From NCBI GenBank assembly GCA_019096065.1, contig JAGUCH010000008.1, positions 4,035,001 to 4,099,000 of the forward strand: 64,000 bases of DNA, read 5' to 3'. This document shows, one piece after another, positions 49,048 to 60,832 of this stretch. The DNA is from Paracyclopina nana. Its lineage: Eukaryota > Arthropoda > Copepoda > Cyclopoida > Cyclopettidae. A program made the translations under genes and the position numbers. The notes under the pieces are model-generated. The model was not told the DNA's origin, ran no database searches, and saw nothing but the letters and a program-made list of their open reading frames with translations. Each line of letters opens with the position of its first letter. Position 1 is the stretch's first letter.

Positions 49048-52000
49048 ATGTTGATTACTACTTCGGATACAACAATTACAAGCTGCAGATTGCTGCAAAT
49101 ACTCTGGACTCTCGTGCTTCTATTATGCTGTGAGTAGATATCATATTGATCATATTTCTATGCATTGAAGCAATAATTTTATTCGGATGCCTCAACGACA
49201 ATCCAGCAGCATTTCACGAATCGGAATACTTCGGAGCATACAGAAAGTAGAAGGTAGCATAAGGCTTGTGGCGGCATTTAGTCACACATATTAGGCTCAT
49301 TGAATAGCCACACACGCAAATCTGCTGCTGTCTATTTAGTGTTGCAAATACAGGAAGGAACCACCCTGTGTGATGGGTATGACTGAACAGTCATCATGTA
49401 AGAGACATGCCATTGCTTTTCTTTGCGTGCTCCCCACGTTGTAGCATATTTACTTTAGGGGTTTAATCAATTACCAAACTCAAAAGGACTAGACCAGACC
49501 TCACACTTTTGCAATCTTGCCTACAATTTTTTGCGTATAGCGTAATGAAGATTGACGCATAAAACTCTAGCTGTTCCCCTATATACCTTTAAGCCACGCG
49601 AAGGCCCATTAAAAGCACTTTTAGAGGCCTGTTAAAGGCCATCTACGGCCAGAGAAGTAGAGACATCAGGCCCCAAGAGAGATTTGTCTTTGAACAAAAA
49701 ATCATCCACCCTCTTAACGTTTCTCTGGCTCTCGAGGGACTCTAATCTGGAAAGCAGTCAGGGAAAATTGGGAACAGCTTTTGAAGATGCACATCAAACA
49801 TTAGCTTGATTGCAATTCTACAATAGAGGAGCGAAAATAGGTCGTTGCGACTGGGTACAGGATCTGATCGAGAAAAGAAAAGTTTGCGACTTTACACCTG
49901 GCTGTCATGAAAATCTGAATGGATCGAGGGGTGTCGTCGAAGAGTTGACAAAAAGGGGAGAAAATGATGCTACTTTGGACGCAAAACTTTATGATAAAAG
50001 ATACCTACGTGGGTGGAATCCTCACGAACAAGCAGTTTGGCTAACAGGGTCATTTTCCGAAAATTGCACCAAATGAAAAGTACAATTTATTCCTGGCCAG
50101 AAGGCCATTTCTCATTTTTGTCAACGCACTACTTTTAAGGCTAAGAAGTTAGTAGCATAGTATGTGTGACCCTGTGAAAGGTGCACAGAATCAGGAGGAG
50201 GGGAGGAAAAGTATTGTAGCAGTATGCAAAGTAAGTGGGTTTATACCCAGCATGATCTCTCCATATACTGAAGGAGAGTGAAAATGTATGTGAGAGCTGT
50301 GCAACATGCTGCTTTTGCATCCAATCAAAGGGACCAAGAAAAATGATTATCTTTTCAACTTAGGTTGTGAATCAATCCACTTGGAGGCTGTTCTAGTGCC
50401 ACAATACAGATACAGAGGCTCTAATGCCTCCCTGCTATGCAAATACGAGCTCGAACCCAATGAAGAGCTCTTTTCGTTGAAATGGTACAAAGAGGACACC
50501 GAGTTCTACAGACACACGCCACAAGATCCAAGAAGCCAGCCTCCCCCTATCAACAGTTATGGTCAACCACCTCAGTTCCCACAATACCAACAGCAGGTAC
50601 CTGTCAACAGTGGCCTGGTACAAACTTGGCAGGTTCCTGGAATAAAAATTGATGTAAGTTTATCTGAGTAAAAGGTTTCCGGCACCGGGAATCGAACCCG
50701 GGCCTGCTGGGTGAGAGCCAGCTATCCTAACCCCTAGACCATGCCGGATGCTTGCATTACATACTTAGCTAAACTTTATTTTTCAGGAAGAACATTCTCA
50801 GCCTCAACATGTCATTCTGAAGAAAGTCACCTTTAGATCAACAGGAACCTACAGATGCGAGGTCACAGCAGTCATCAAACAAAGGCATGGCTACGGCATT
50901 CAGGGATTTGTCATGAAGGAATCCATCAACAAGATGGTTGTAGTTGGTAAAACTAAATAGAATAAGCATGCCCAATGCCTAGATATCAGCTGAGTTCAAA
51001 TATGAATTTCAGAGCTGCCTCAGGCTGAGCCCGTCATCTCTGGAGGTGACATCAAACACAAGTATAAGCCAGGTGACACACTGAACCTGACTTGCACTTC
51101 TGCCCCTTCCAACCCCCCTGCTACCCTCATGTGGATAATGAACAAAAAGCCTGTGAGTATATGGCCCAAATTACTGAGGGAAAGGCAGCAAAAAACCAAG
51201 ATTGCTCTCCTCCCTTCATAGGTGGACCCTTCAGATGTAGTGAGACAACACTTGATCAACATGAAGAAGGGACTGTTTTCCTCAACAATTGGTCTCTTGA
51301 TGACCCTCCGTGAGGAGCACTTCAGGGATGGCGAACTGCGCGTTAAATGCATTGGCAAGATAGAGGCGGAATTCTGGAAGAAGGATGCAGAAAACATATT
51401 TAACAAGGACAAAGATACAGAAATAAGGGTGCTTGAAGTCAAAGAAAGTCAATGGCCAGGTAAGACTACTGCTTTCACGATTTCTCTTAGCAGAAAGTAA
51501 AAAGAACAAATTTCGAAATAACTTTCTTGAAAGCAAGTGCTCCGGCATGGTCTAGGGGTTAGGATAGCTGGCTCTCACCCAGCAGGCCCGGGTTCGATTC
51601 CCGGTGCCGGAAACATTTTTAGATAAACGTAAGTTGAGCAGCGCAAAAAAGAGCAAGCGACTAATATCTTATTGTTAGGTAATCTAGTGTAGTCCTTATT
51701 CGTTTTCTTTTAGGTTTCTTTAGAATCAGTGCAAATTTTTTCCAGCACAATGAAAGAACATAACAACGATCAACGAAGCCTACCAGCTAATAGGGTTCTA
51801 GAAATTCCTCCGCGACTTTGTTTAGCTACGTTTTAGCGTAGCATACAGTGGCAACAGCTGACCACATTTGGAACAGTTCATGGGGGATTTTTACTAAGTA
51901 AAGTGTTCCAAATAAGTACAGCTGATTTTCTCTAAAGTAGTCGCGGAGGAATTTCTAGAACCCTACCACAAAATAGAGTTAAGCCTTTTTTGTTTCAAAA

Positions 52001-52182
52001 AATGTTTCCGCCCGGGATCGAACCGGGGACCTTCTGCGTGTTAGGCAGACGTGATAACCGCTACACCACGGAAACTCACATACTAGTAAAATAATCTTTC
52101 TGTTACAGATTCTGGAAATCTTATTGAATGCAACCTCTTGCTAATCCTATTAATGGTCTTGATGCTTCCAGCTCTATTTTGA
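49048..52182 (+). CDS. Beaten path (Beat)-like immunoglobulin-superfamily protein, complete
   Basis: Six exons with agreeing phases: 49048-49129, 50364-50653, 50787-50946, 51013-51152, 51222-51459 and 52109-52182 (TGA), giving 327 residues. Exon 1 is a signal-peptide exon with the hydrophobic LLQILWTLVLLLCC. The first Ig domain has LEAVLVP, ASLLCKYELEPNEELFSLKWYKEDTEFYRHTP and TYRCEV. A proline/glutamine-rich insert (PPPINSYGQPPQFPQYQQQ) follows the FYRHTP motif. The second domain has LNLTCTS and RVKCIG. The last exon encodes only a hydrophobic tail ending at the stop (LLLILLMVLMLPALF), the form of a GPI-anchor signal, so a membrane-tethered guidance or recognition protein is inferred. Three tRNA genes lie in its introns. 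Unlike the first beat gene it has no intron before LKWYK. Confidence 0.92.
50677..50748 (-). tRNA. tRNA-Glu (CTC), inside beat-like gene intron 2
   Basis: Same 72-nt sequence as at 42381, on the strand opposite to the host gene, occupying more than half of the 133-nt intron 50654-50786. A T run for Pol III termination follows on the minus strand. Confidence 0.97.
51541..51612 (+). tRNA. tRNA-Glu (CTC), inside beat-like gene intron 5
   Basis: Same 72-nt sequence as the other tRNA-Glu copies, here on the host gene's strand, followed by ACATTTTT as terminator. Confidence 0.97.
51793..51963. mobile_element. Small TA-flanked MITE in the beat-like gene intron 5
   Basis: Ends GGGTTCTAGAAATTCCTCCG and the exact inverse, perfect over about 25 bp, flanked by TA (51791-51792, 51964-51965). 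At 171 bp it is non-coding. It lies between the tRNA-Glu and tRNA-Val genes of the same intron. Confidence 0.8.
52003..52075 (-). tRNA. tRNA-Val (AAC), inside beat-like gene intron 5
   Basis: Same 73-nt sequence as at 41512, on the minus strand, ending 33 bp before the last exon of the host gene. A T run follows on its own strand. Confidence 0.97.
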
Positions 52183-54580
52183 AATGTTTGTTGCTCACGT
52201 CTCACTCATATCAACATGCTATAGCCAAGATAGGAAATATTATATCCCTGATTCAAGTGAGCGCAAGAAGAGATGGAAAGGAAGAAAAAAGCTTTTTGAG
52301 TTATCAGTGTGGTGAATCTGTGATAAACTCTTTCTAGAAGAAAAAGGAAAACAAAAAGGTGTTGTAATTAAATTGAAATTGACAATGGAACAAGCTGTTT
52401 TGGCTGTCAAAGTGACATCATGTCTGACTTCCTTTTATGTTACACAAAGTGAACTACTATATAACTTTTTTTGCTGCCATTGCCTGCTGCAACTCCTATG
52501 CCATTTACTGTAGCAAAAAAAGAGAAGCCCTGTTTTGTTGAAGTACGAAATAATAAATTGATCAGAATTCTCCAAAAACTTATGTCTTTGCTTCTAACTT
52601 TTAAAACTGCTTTCTCAATTTTTTTTGGCATCAACTTCAAGATGGCGCCACGTGTGCTTTTTTGCTTGGGCTTGTTAATTTTTTCAAGCAGTGTTTCCCC
52701 GATTCTGAGACGGCAAGATAAGAAGGCGAAACAATGCGACTCAATTACATTTCGTGCACCGAGGCAATCGCGGCTATAATAGCGAGTGAGCATGGCATAC
52801 ACGTTTGCTTTGCCGTGTCATTCTTCTTGAAGTCTAATCTCATTCTAAGCTATTAAAGAAAGGGGAGGAAAAAGTGGACCTGCCTCTTATCTTCATGATC
52901 TTGCTGGCTATTGCAAATAGCAAAACAACAACGACTGGCCAATTCTCAATGGATGAAGCCTATTGTTCCCCTCTTCCAGACCTATTATTTTCAATTAATT
53001 GAAAGACAGTCGAAGAAGAGTAAAGCGGCTTCCAGACATCGTCGCGGCTTTTCACGAGATTGAGAGTCGCGCCACAAAACAGCTGACTTAACTGCAAACT
53101 GGAAAACTGGAAATGAGGTAGCTTTACTTAGCTTGATTGCCAAGGCTTGGAATCGTAAAAGAGAATTTGAGAAATTCGAGAATTTTTACCAGCCAAATGT
53201 TTTGGCCAAGAAAGGCCAATTGGGTCGAGTTTCATTTATAGCCAATATTTCTGCAAATATGTGGGAAGTTGACAAAGTGTCAAATAATTGTTTGTGGAAT
53301 GTACAGTTTGATTTGTTTGACCTGAGAGTGTCTTGCAAGTTAGTATTAGTGGATCGAACTATCGAAGGACCATTTATCATGCTCAACGACTATGATTGCT
53401 GATGACAAATGACTGGGTATTTTACCCTACAATCACAACCCATAATTACAGAAAACAGACAGCAAAGCAGAAAAAATGGCAAAATATTTTTTTTTCTTTT
53501 AAATTGTCAACCTATTTTTGTCGTCTGATGATATCAATATATTTTTTTAAAATTAACCTTTCAATGTTTGATGGAGTGCCTTTAATTTAACGCTGCCACA
53601 TTTTCCCAATTTTTCTAATTATTTACGACATTATAATTATTGTGTTCCTTGATCTAGGGTTAGGCTTATGACTTTTTTGGTGAGTAATTAAGAAAACCGT
53701 TAAAACGCGGCTGCAAGTAGAATTTGGTCAATTAAGCGCGCGTTGAGTGATTGATGGCAATTATGGGCGATCCATTAACGCCTCGATTAAAGGTCATTTC
53801 CGATCTTAAGAAGCCCCTCTTGTGTACTTCTCCTTTGTTCTAATTGAAGTTTGCCTTCGAAAGCGTGAGCGAGGCTGGCTTCGTCGTGCAATGTAATTAT
53901 AGACAGGGAGACCGAAATTGGGATGGCAATTTAGGCCAAGAAACAGCTTTAATCTGAAGCTACTTTAAAAGGGAAACAAATGAAGGCTTATCAGGAAGTC
54001 GGAATGGCTGGGGAAAATCCACAGATGTCTGGGACCTACTTTCTTTATTAGCCAAGTGCTGAGCTTTTTTCAAGCAAAAAGAGACAGGCCCGATATTCTT
54101 TTAAGTCTTTTCACATCAAAGTTTTGAGAGTGTGAGTACGAAGCATAAAGCAAAAACTCACGGCACGTGCAGGCATTTTTGTTGAGCGATATCAATCTTA
54201 ATGGTTTTATCTCAAAAAGCAATCTCAAGGGAAATGCGAAATGCTTTCTTGGCTACTAGCTCCCTTTTTTATAAGGTAAGAGTTGCTTACGTAACTTATT
54301 TAGTTTTTGCCAATTAAAAAATGTGAAAAAGTTTAAAAACTGAGCCTCTTTCTTGCAGACTTAAGGGAAGACTCTTTGAGTTTTAAATAGCATGATTTCT
54401 TCCCAAGGAGCATGTAGTCAGAATAATGTCATAAACGGAATTACATCTATAGAATCACGCAACCTTTATTCTTAAAATGTTGGATAAAATCAAATAGTGT
54501 CTCGGAACAGGCATTGAGAATCATTTTATGCATATCATTAATACAGTTTAAACTGTCTGAAATTCAAAAAATCTACTATT
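52183..54580. other. Gene-poor stretch
   Basis: An 89-codon open frame at 53133-53402 has no family motif or splice partners and is not called. Otherwise nothing was recognised. Confidence 0.4.
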
Positions 54581-55067
54581 TTAAAATGTTGGTGTATTAA
54601 GAAACAATGAAACTCCACATGAAAGGATAAACAAAAGACACTTCATAGATGTTAAAGTAAGTGCAGCTGACTTGTGGAGAGTTCCATTAGGATGCTGCTG
54701 TGGCTGAGATTGCTGCTGAGTAGTTGGCTGCAACTGAGCTAACTGTAACTGCTGAGCTATCTGCTGCTCTTGGGTAAGTTGCTGAGGTGCAGTAGTAACT
54801 GGTCCAGTAACTGGCTGAGTCACCGCAATTGAAGCCTGGGTGGATGCAACAGCTTGCTGCTGAGTCAGCAAAGGATTTTCTGGCTGTTGCTGCTGAGAAA
54901 CTGGCTGCTGCTGTTGCTGATTAGGTGCTGTTGTTTCTAGGGCAATTTGGGACGCAGCCAATTGCATTCCAAATAGGAGTAAGAGACAAAGGAACAGTTT
55001 TACCTGAAATATACGATTGAACTTTAATTTTGTGTAGATTCTATGAGACAACTTGCAGTTTTACCAT
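54581..55067 (-). CDS. Small secreted glutamine-rich protein with hydrophobic C-terminus
   Basis: The best model is a first coding exon holding only ATG (55067-55065), an intron of 61 nt, and an exon 55003-54581, giving 141 residues: MVKLFLCLLLLFGMQLAASQ as signal peptide, a low-complexity middle rich in Gln, Pro and Thr (QQQQQPVSQQQQPENP), a single NGT glycosylation site, and a hydrophobic end (CLLFILSCGVSLFL) suitable for GPI anchoring. Reading through the intron gives an alternative, longer N-terminus, which buries the signal peptide, so splicing is preferred. No family is recognised. It neighbours another small protein of the same layout on the same strand. Confidence 0.6.
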
Positions 55068-55354
55068 GGTGCTTCAATTAATGATATTCCCTCACATGAA
55101 TCAATAGAGAACTGAAAAGTTGAATCCCATTGGGATTCTGGAGCTTACTTAATGACGCGCGAACGAGGTGTCAGATTCTAATGACATCTCAGAGGATCAA
55201 ATTCATGCACAAGATGATGATGTCAGTTTTCAAAAAATTAAAATATCTCAGCTGACCATTGCAGATTGTTGTATTTACGAGCAATTTATAGATTTGGACA
55301 TTTAATAAGGGACACAATGTTTAAAGTGCATGAATTAAGGATACATTAGAACAT

Positions 55355-55606
55355 TCATTTGATTAATTTTCCAAGCAAAATGAGCCCGACAGATGTCATG
55401 GCCAAGAAAGGGCTCATGGAAATCATAGATGAGCCACTTTCACTCTCACTTTCGGACTCAGCATCAGCTGCCAAAGTTGGGTTGACAAAGGCCAAAATAA
55501 GGCCAATCAAGTAAAGGGTAACCTCCAGAGCACTAAGTCTAACCTAAAACAAAAGGATTATTTAGTTATTTTTGTTTTCAGTTTAACCCCTTTTAATGCT
55601 TGCCAT
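55355..55606 (-). CDS. Very small secreted protein with acidic centre and hydrophobic C-terminus
   Basis: Exon 55543-55355 encodes VRLSALEVTLYLIGLILAFV, a cleavage-like NPTLAAD, an acidic ESESESESG stretch and a hydrophobic tail ending GLILLGKLIK. The start is unclear. An ATG at 55606 followed directly by GCAAGC would make an ATG-only first exon with a GC donor and a 60-nt intron, parallel to the neighbour at 54581-55067. The mature peptide between signal and anchor would be only about 20 residues, as in arabinogalactan-like or GPI-anchored mini-proteins. No family is recognised. Confidence 0.45.
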
Positions 55607-55744
55607 GATGTACTGGCTGCAGGAAAATCAAGCTGAAACTGAGTGAGGAGCTTAGTGCTCGCATGTTATATAGAAAGTCATTTACGTGGTTGAGGCTAGC
55701 TGAAAATTGCTTGATTGCCAGGAATAACTATAAAGAAAAAAGTT

Positions 55745-55816
55745 TTCCGGCACCGGGAATCGAACCCGGGCCTGCTGGGTGAGAGCCAGCTATCCTAACC
55801 CCTAGACCATGCCGGA
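55745..55816 (-). tRNA. tRNA-Glu (CTC)
   Basis: Identical to the other tRNA-Glu copies. On the minus strand it is followed by a six-T run. Confidence 0.97.
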
Positions 55817-57241
55817 TACCTGCTTAATAATTTCAAGTAATTGATAAATTATATTTTAAAACCTATACAATTACTTCGCTGCCTTAATCGAGAAACTTTG
55901 TGGTTTTTATTTAAAAAAGAGGAAAGTGGTGAATGGGTCCAATGGTCTTTACTCTGTGGCCGGGCCTGACATTCTTTGCTACATCAATAATGAAGTGCCA
56001 ATTCGTGTATTGCTTTCTTCTAAGGTAGCTTCTTACGTACGGCTCGTTTCAAGGAGAAATGAACCACATGTACCATACTCACCTCTACAAATGACTACTT
56101 CCCATTAAATATACACTGCATTATGGAAAACATGAATATTTTTGATACAACCTAGCTGTGTGTTGAAGTTCCTTTTGTTAGCTCATACAGATTATATTGC
56201 TTTTTATTTTGCTGCAATAATTGAAGAAATGTCATCTTTCAATCGGAAACTGTAACAAGATCGCAATTAGGCCGAATTGGCAAGGCACAGTGGGTTTATT
56301 TGCCGATTTCACGCGCACGGAAAAAAGTCGCGAAATGAACGTAGCACCTCTTTCTTATTAGCGGTAAGCTAAAAATATTCCATCCTGGCACCCGGGAGAG
56401 CAAGTAAGAGCAGCCAATTCTGGTGGATTATCAATTTATGCTATAAGCTTGACTTCCCTGACTTGGTCACTCAATTGGAGTCGTTTGGAATCATAAGTTA
56501 TGGGAGATTCAATTTTTGCTCAAATTGTACAAAGTTGCTGTTCTACTGAATTCGCCAAAATCAACTTTTGTCCAAAAATTATGTTTCCTTCATCAAATTT
56601 GAATCTTTATCTGTCAATAAACATTAATTTGTGCTCTTTAGATAGCCTAGAAGTCATACAAATTAGAAACTGAAAATGGGTGCTAAAATCGGAAATCTGC
56701 GATTTGACGTAATTTCTCATGCGCGTAAAATCGGCTTTTTGATCCACTGTGCAAGGGAATTTGGGGCCTCTGGGCAAAAAGGCTGATTTTGTGCACAAAA
56801 CAATGTCTTGATATTTAACTTTTTGATTTTGCTTTAAATAGTTTTGTGATATTCGATTTTAGATCCCTTTTGCAGGTTCATTAGGCATTTCGCTCTTCGA
56901 TCTGGAAACCTGGGGATAATGTCATTTCGATCTTAGAATCCAGATGACTCGACTCTAAAGTATCCAACCGTTTCAGGCTCAAAGTCTAACACTGAAACAA
57001 TGTTATTACCGGCACCCCTTTCAATATTATGGAACCAGACAATTCAGCGGTGTATCTAATTTGAATCGTTGTACTTCCCATTCCAATTTATAACTCTGCT
57101 GCAGGCTATTTAGCTATTTGTGTAAGCAAAAGATTTTGCATCACGCTATTCATATAAGTCTGTTCAGTTTAGATAAAAGTGAGTTCCACAGAAGAAAAGA
57201 AATATGCTTTCACATAAAGAAAAGAAATCCCTTAAAAAACT
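55817..57241. other. Spacer between tRNA genes
   Basis: Nothing coding could be supported. Confidence 0.45.
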
Positions 57242-57314
57242 TGTTTCCGCCCGGGATCGAACCGGGGACCTTCTGCGTGTTAGGCAGACGTGATAACCGC
57301 TACACCACGGAAAC
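57242..57314 (-). tRNA. tRNA-Val (AAC)
   Basis: Identical to the copies at 41512 and 52003. Minus strand, followed by a T run. Confidence 0.97.
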
Positions 57315-59804
57315 GCTTAGCGTCTAATTATGAACTAATGAAGTAATTATAATACTTTTTGTGACAATATTAGTGTAATTAAAATTTCAGTCTCTTTTGG
57401 ACCGTTTTCACCGTGCAGAAATGTTGCTAACTACCACATGTGATAAATATGGCAACCCCAACTCGTGAAACAGACTGATATTGACCCACAGCGAATGAAG
57501 GTTTTACAAAAATTCTTTTTTTTTACGGCTAGACAAATCGTTATGAAACAAGGCCCGGAATTTAGGACATGCATTGATTGACCTACTTTCGGTATAATAT
57601 ACCTTTTGTGACATTTACTTTCGCCTTTGCTAATGTTGGGAAAGCGCACGTATGTAGTGTACATGAAATAAGCCACTTTACTTGGTGGCAATTCTTTTAT
57701 TCATGGCCTCAAGGTCGCATGCCTTTTTTTACGATTGTTGTTGCTATTACTCAATTAGCTTGACATTAAAAATAAGCATAAAATCGCGGTTTGAATGTCT
57801 ATGCTGCTCATGATGCGTCAAAGTCATGATTTCCTCGAATCAATTAGTGAGAGATGGTCATGGAAGAGTTGGAATCCCACAAAAGGGAAGAGTGAGTCTA
57901 GCGTCACCGAAAGCTTTCTGGTTTTATGGACCATTTGGAGGGTTTACCCCAGGGGCTTCACTGTTCCAAAGGGTTTTGCCCTTGAACCCCTGGGAGTGGA
58001 GTTATGGGCACCTTGAGTTTTGTGAAATTCTTATGTAGTAAAACTTTGGATCTCCCTTGTGCCCATATTAAGCATCATTTAGGAACCTATTTTTTGTGCA
58101 ATTTTAGACCCCCTAAGGGTCTCTCCGGAAATGTCATAAAAGTTGTCATCATGTTCAGGAACCTTCATTTTTTGCACAGAGTCAGCCAAAGGTTAGTACT
58201 TTCAAATAAAAGAATAAAAAATGACCCTTTTTTGTTTTTGAGCCAGATATTGTCCATCAAAGTTTTGCTAATTTTAGCAGAAGTAACTTTGTTTTCAGAC
58301 TTCAGATTATGACCTAAAAATGAAATTTTTATATGATATGTTTGAGCAATATTTATTATGGTCATTTTTGTTTTGGCAGAGTATGGGGGTACTTATCTAA
58401 TAAACATTTAAGATTTATAGAGAAAATGGTTTAATTATAAAACCTTTGCTTATGAGTGATAAACTATAAAGCATGAACTGAAGATGATATTTTATCATAA
58501 ATATGGGGTATGAGGAACAACTTTTGTTGATGTTATTATGTGAGGAATTCATCAAAATCTTAAGTAACACTGTTTTTGGTCAGTTTTTTCTGCCATTTTT
58601 TTCCCTCCAACTGGAATTTAACTATATTTACCAAATTTGGAGCCACAAACTAGGACTTGAATTTATTTTACAGCTTTTTCAACTAAAGCTATTTTTGTTT
58701 CTTTTCTAATTTGGCCCTAAATTACACTTTTGAAGTCAAAATAATCATAATTTTTTCCCCAAAAGCTTCCCATGCTTCATCACAATTGGGCAGTGTAATG
58801 TTATGATCATGATGTCAATAGACCATCTTGCCTCCAACTACATAGATTAAAATTGCAATTTATAGTAAAGAGTAGGAATGGATTAAAGTGGAAATCAGTC
58901 TTAAAGCCAATTTAATGGAAATCATGATTACTCATAACATCAACATAATAACGAACTGAAATGGGTCTGTGTGAACTCATGCATAAACGCTCGAAGTGCT
59001 TCAGAACCATAATGGAGGCAGTGTAAAACGAAACTTTTTTTTGGAGAAATCACTAAATCTCTCACAGTTAGGAAGACTTGTAGAGTTAGATGAGTCATAT
59101 TGCCCTTCTAGGCATTTTTCGCCAGAACTAAGTACAGTACATGTGTATCTTCTTATAAACGTTAACAAATCATAAAACAAGCAGGAGAACAGAACTTAAT
59201 TTGATTAGGGCCTTGTTTCAATTTCGAAAAAAAAAATTAAACAACGCATCAGGAAAGCACAGTAGAAAATATTTATGCGACTAATTTTTGGAAGACTCAA
59301 TCATCACACATTTTTGCATAAGATAATATATTACTGCTTTGCCTGAACAACAACAACAAAAAAATTCTCGGAAATGAGAGCTGAGTAACAAGCAAGGCGC
59401 GCGCGCGCGCAATGATGAAACAACACAGAGAAATGAGGCAGCCTTTTTACGATAATTATTTAAGATTAGCATTCTTTCACCAATTCTATTTTCAGCTCAA
59501 ATAATATAAATAATGGGTTGAATTTCAAATATTTGTGTCCTATTCCGCCTTTTATTTTGAGGCCCTAATCTTGGTATCAAAATTGAAAAATTCCAAATAC
59601 CAGCTTGGGTTTTCCTTAGCTTGTTTGACCCAAGGTTTATTATAGTGCAGTGACGTCAATAGGTAATTCCCCGACAAACCATGCAGCTCATGCATCTTTT
59701 TGAGCTCGCGCGTTTGAGAATCTCCCTTTACGTTTTTCGTCAGACAAATCTGCAGACCTGGGTGTATGATACATATTGCTCAGTTCCACTTTAGCTCAGT
59801 CATA
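57315..59804. other. Gene-poor stretch
   Basis: No exon chain recognised. Around 57950-58005 there is an imperfect inverted repeat (CCCCAGGGG...CCCCTGGG). A GC dinucleotide run lies at about 59397-59410. Confidence 0.4.
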
Positions 59805-60230
59805 ATGAAGTACCAATTTCTGAGTTTTGCCATTGTTTGTCTTTGGTGCTCTTTTGAAGGTGTCACATCAAAACCTTACACATTTCGTTCATTTGACGAG
59901 GAAAGTTTTTGTGAACTGAAACTTTACGCATCAAGCGAGCCCTTAACAAGACATTTGATTGGAAATTTCTCGTTGAATACCTGGAAAGGTCACAACAAGC
60001 TGGACAGGACGATGCAATCTTATGAAATAACCGCAAGTGCATCAACAGAATGTTGCTGGAAAGTTATGAAAAGGTAGATTGTTCAATTTCCAATACAAAC
60101 TCTTGCTTTAATCTTTATTTCCTTTAGGTTTCATAAAGCCCAAATCGTGGATAAATCCAGTGGAAGATTACATGTCAAGTCACCATTCAGAGTGAAGCCA
60201 TGTTTTCATGACAAATCTTCAGAAGAATAG
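59805..60230 (+). CDS. Small secreted beta/gamma-crystallin-like protein, copy 1
   Basis: Two exons, 59805-60073 and 60128-60230 (TAG), joined in phase, give 123 residues. A signal peptide (MKYQFLSFAIVCLWCSFEG) is followed by a domain with FCELKLYASS and a central STECCWKVMKRF, ending FRVKPC. The spacing of an aromatic strand, a Cys-Cys-Trp strand and the hydrophobic alternation match one beta/gamma-crystallin-type Greek-key pair, and the CCW core matches the protein at 62640-63372. The resemblance is at pattern level; function (calcium binding, venom, immune or cuticular) is unknown. Start codon chosen at the Met just before the signal peptide. Confidence 0.65.
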
Positions 60231-60693
60231 CATTTTAAAAATGCCAAATTATCAGTGTGATACATTCAGCTATGGGTCTCAAATACGCACACAATCCAAT
60301 GTCTCCTATCACAGAATTCAGATATCAGCAAGAAAATCACCTATTTTATTGATACTTTTGTATGAGAAAATGGATGTACCATTGAATAAACAAAGCTGCA
60401 GCTTTGTGCAGTGTTTCACATGCATCATCAAAACCATGACTAATGTTTAATCTTCAATCTCAACTCTTTTTTATTTTTAAAGTATGACAAAGGATTCCGA
60501 ATTATTGAGTTGCAACGTTTAGAGCATGTAGGTAGTTCTACAATGATTGATTTTATACAGTGGTGTTCAGGTAAGGGGCAAAAAAGTGCCTTCAGCTTAC
60601 AAATGGTGGTTAATCTTGTTATAAATTTCCTGGTTGAAAAAAGCACCCGGTGGGTTTATCCTATTATGCGCAGGGTAGGGGCCGTGACTAAAC

Positions 60694-60832
60694 ACTGCAT
60701 ATGACTGCACACACTGCAGATGACTGCATACAACTGCAGATGACTGCATACAACTGCATACAACTGCAGATGACTGCATACAACTGCAGATGACTGCATA
60801 CAACTGCAGATGACTGCATACAACTGCAGATA
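60694..60832. repeat. Minisatellite array, left arm (10-bp unit)
   Basis: Tandem units of ATGACTGCAT alternating with ACAACTGCAG-type variants. The same unit occurs in opposite orientation in the array at 61473-62022, about 640 bp away. Confidence 0.9.

Noticed and set aside
49810-50076. 88-codon frame inside the first intron of the second beat gene
   Set aside because: No motif, no splice support; ordinary open intron sequence.
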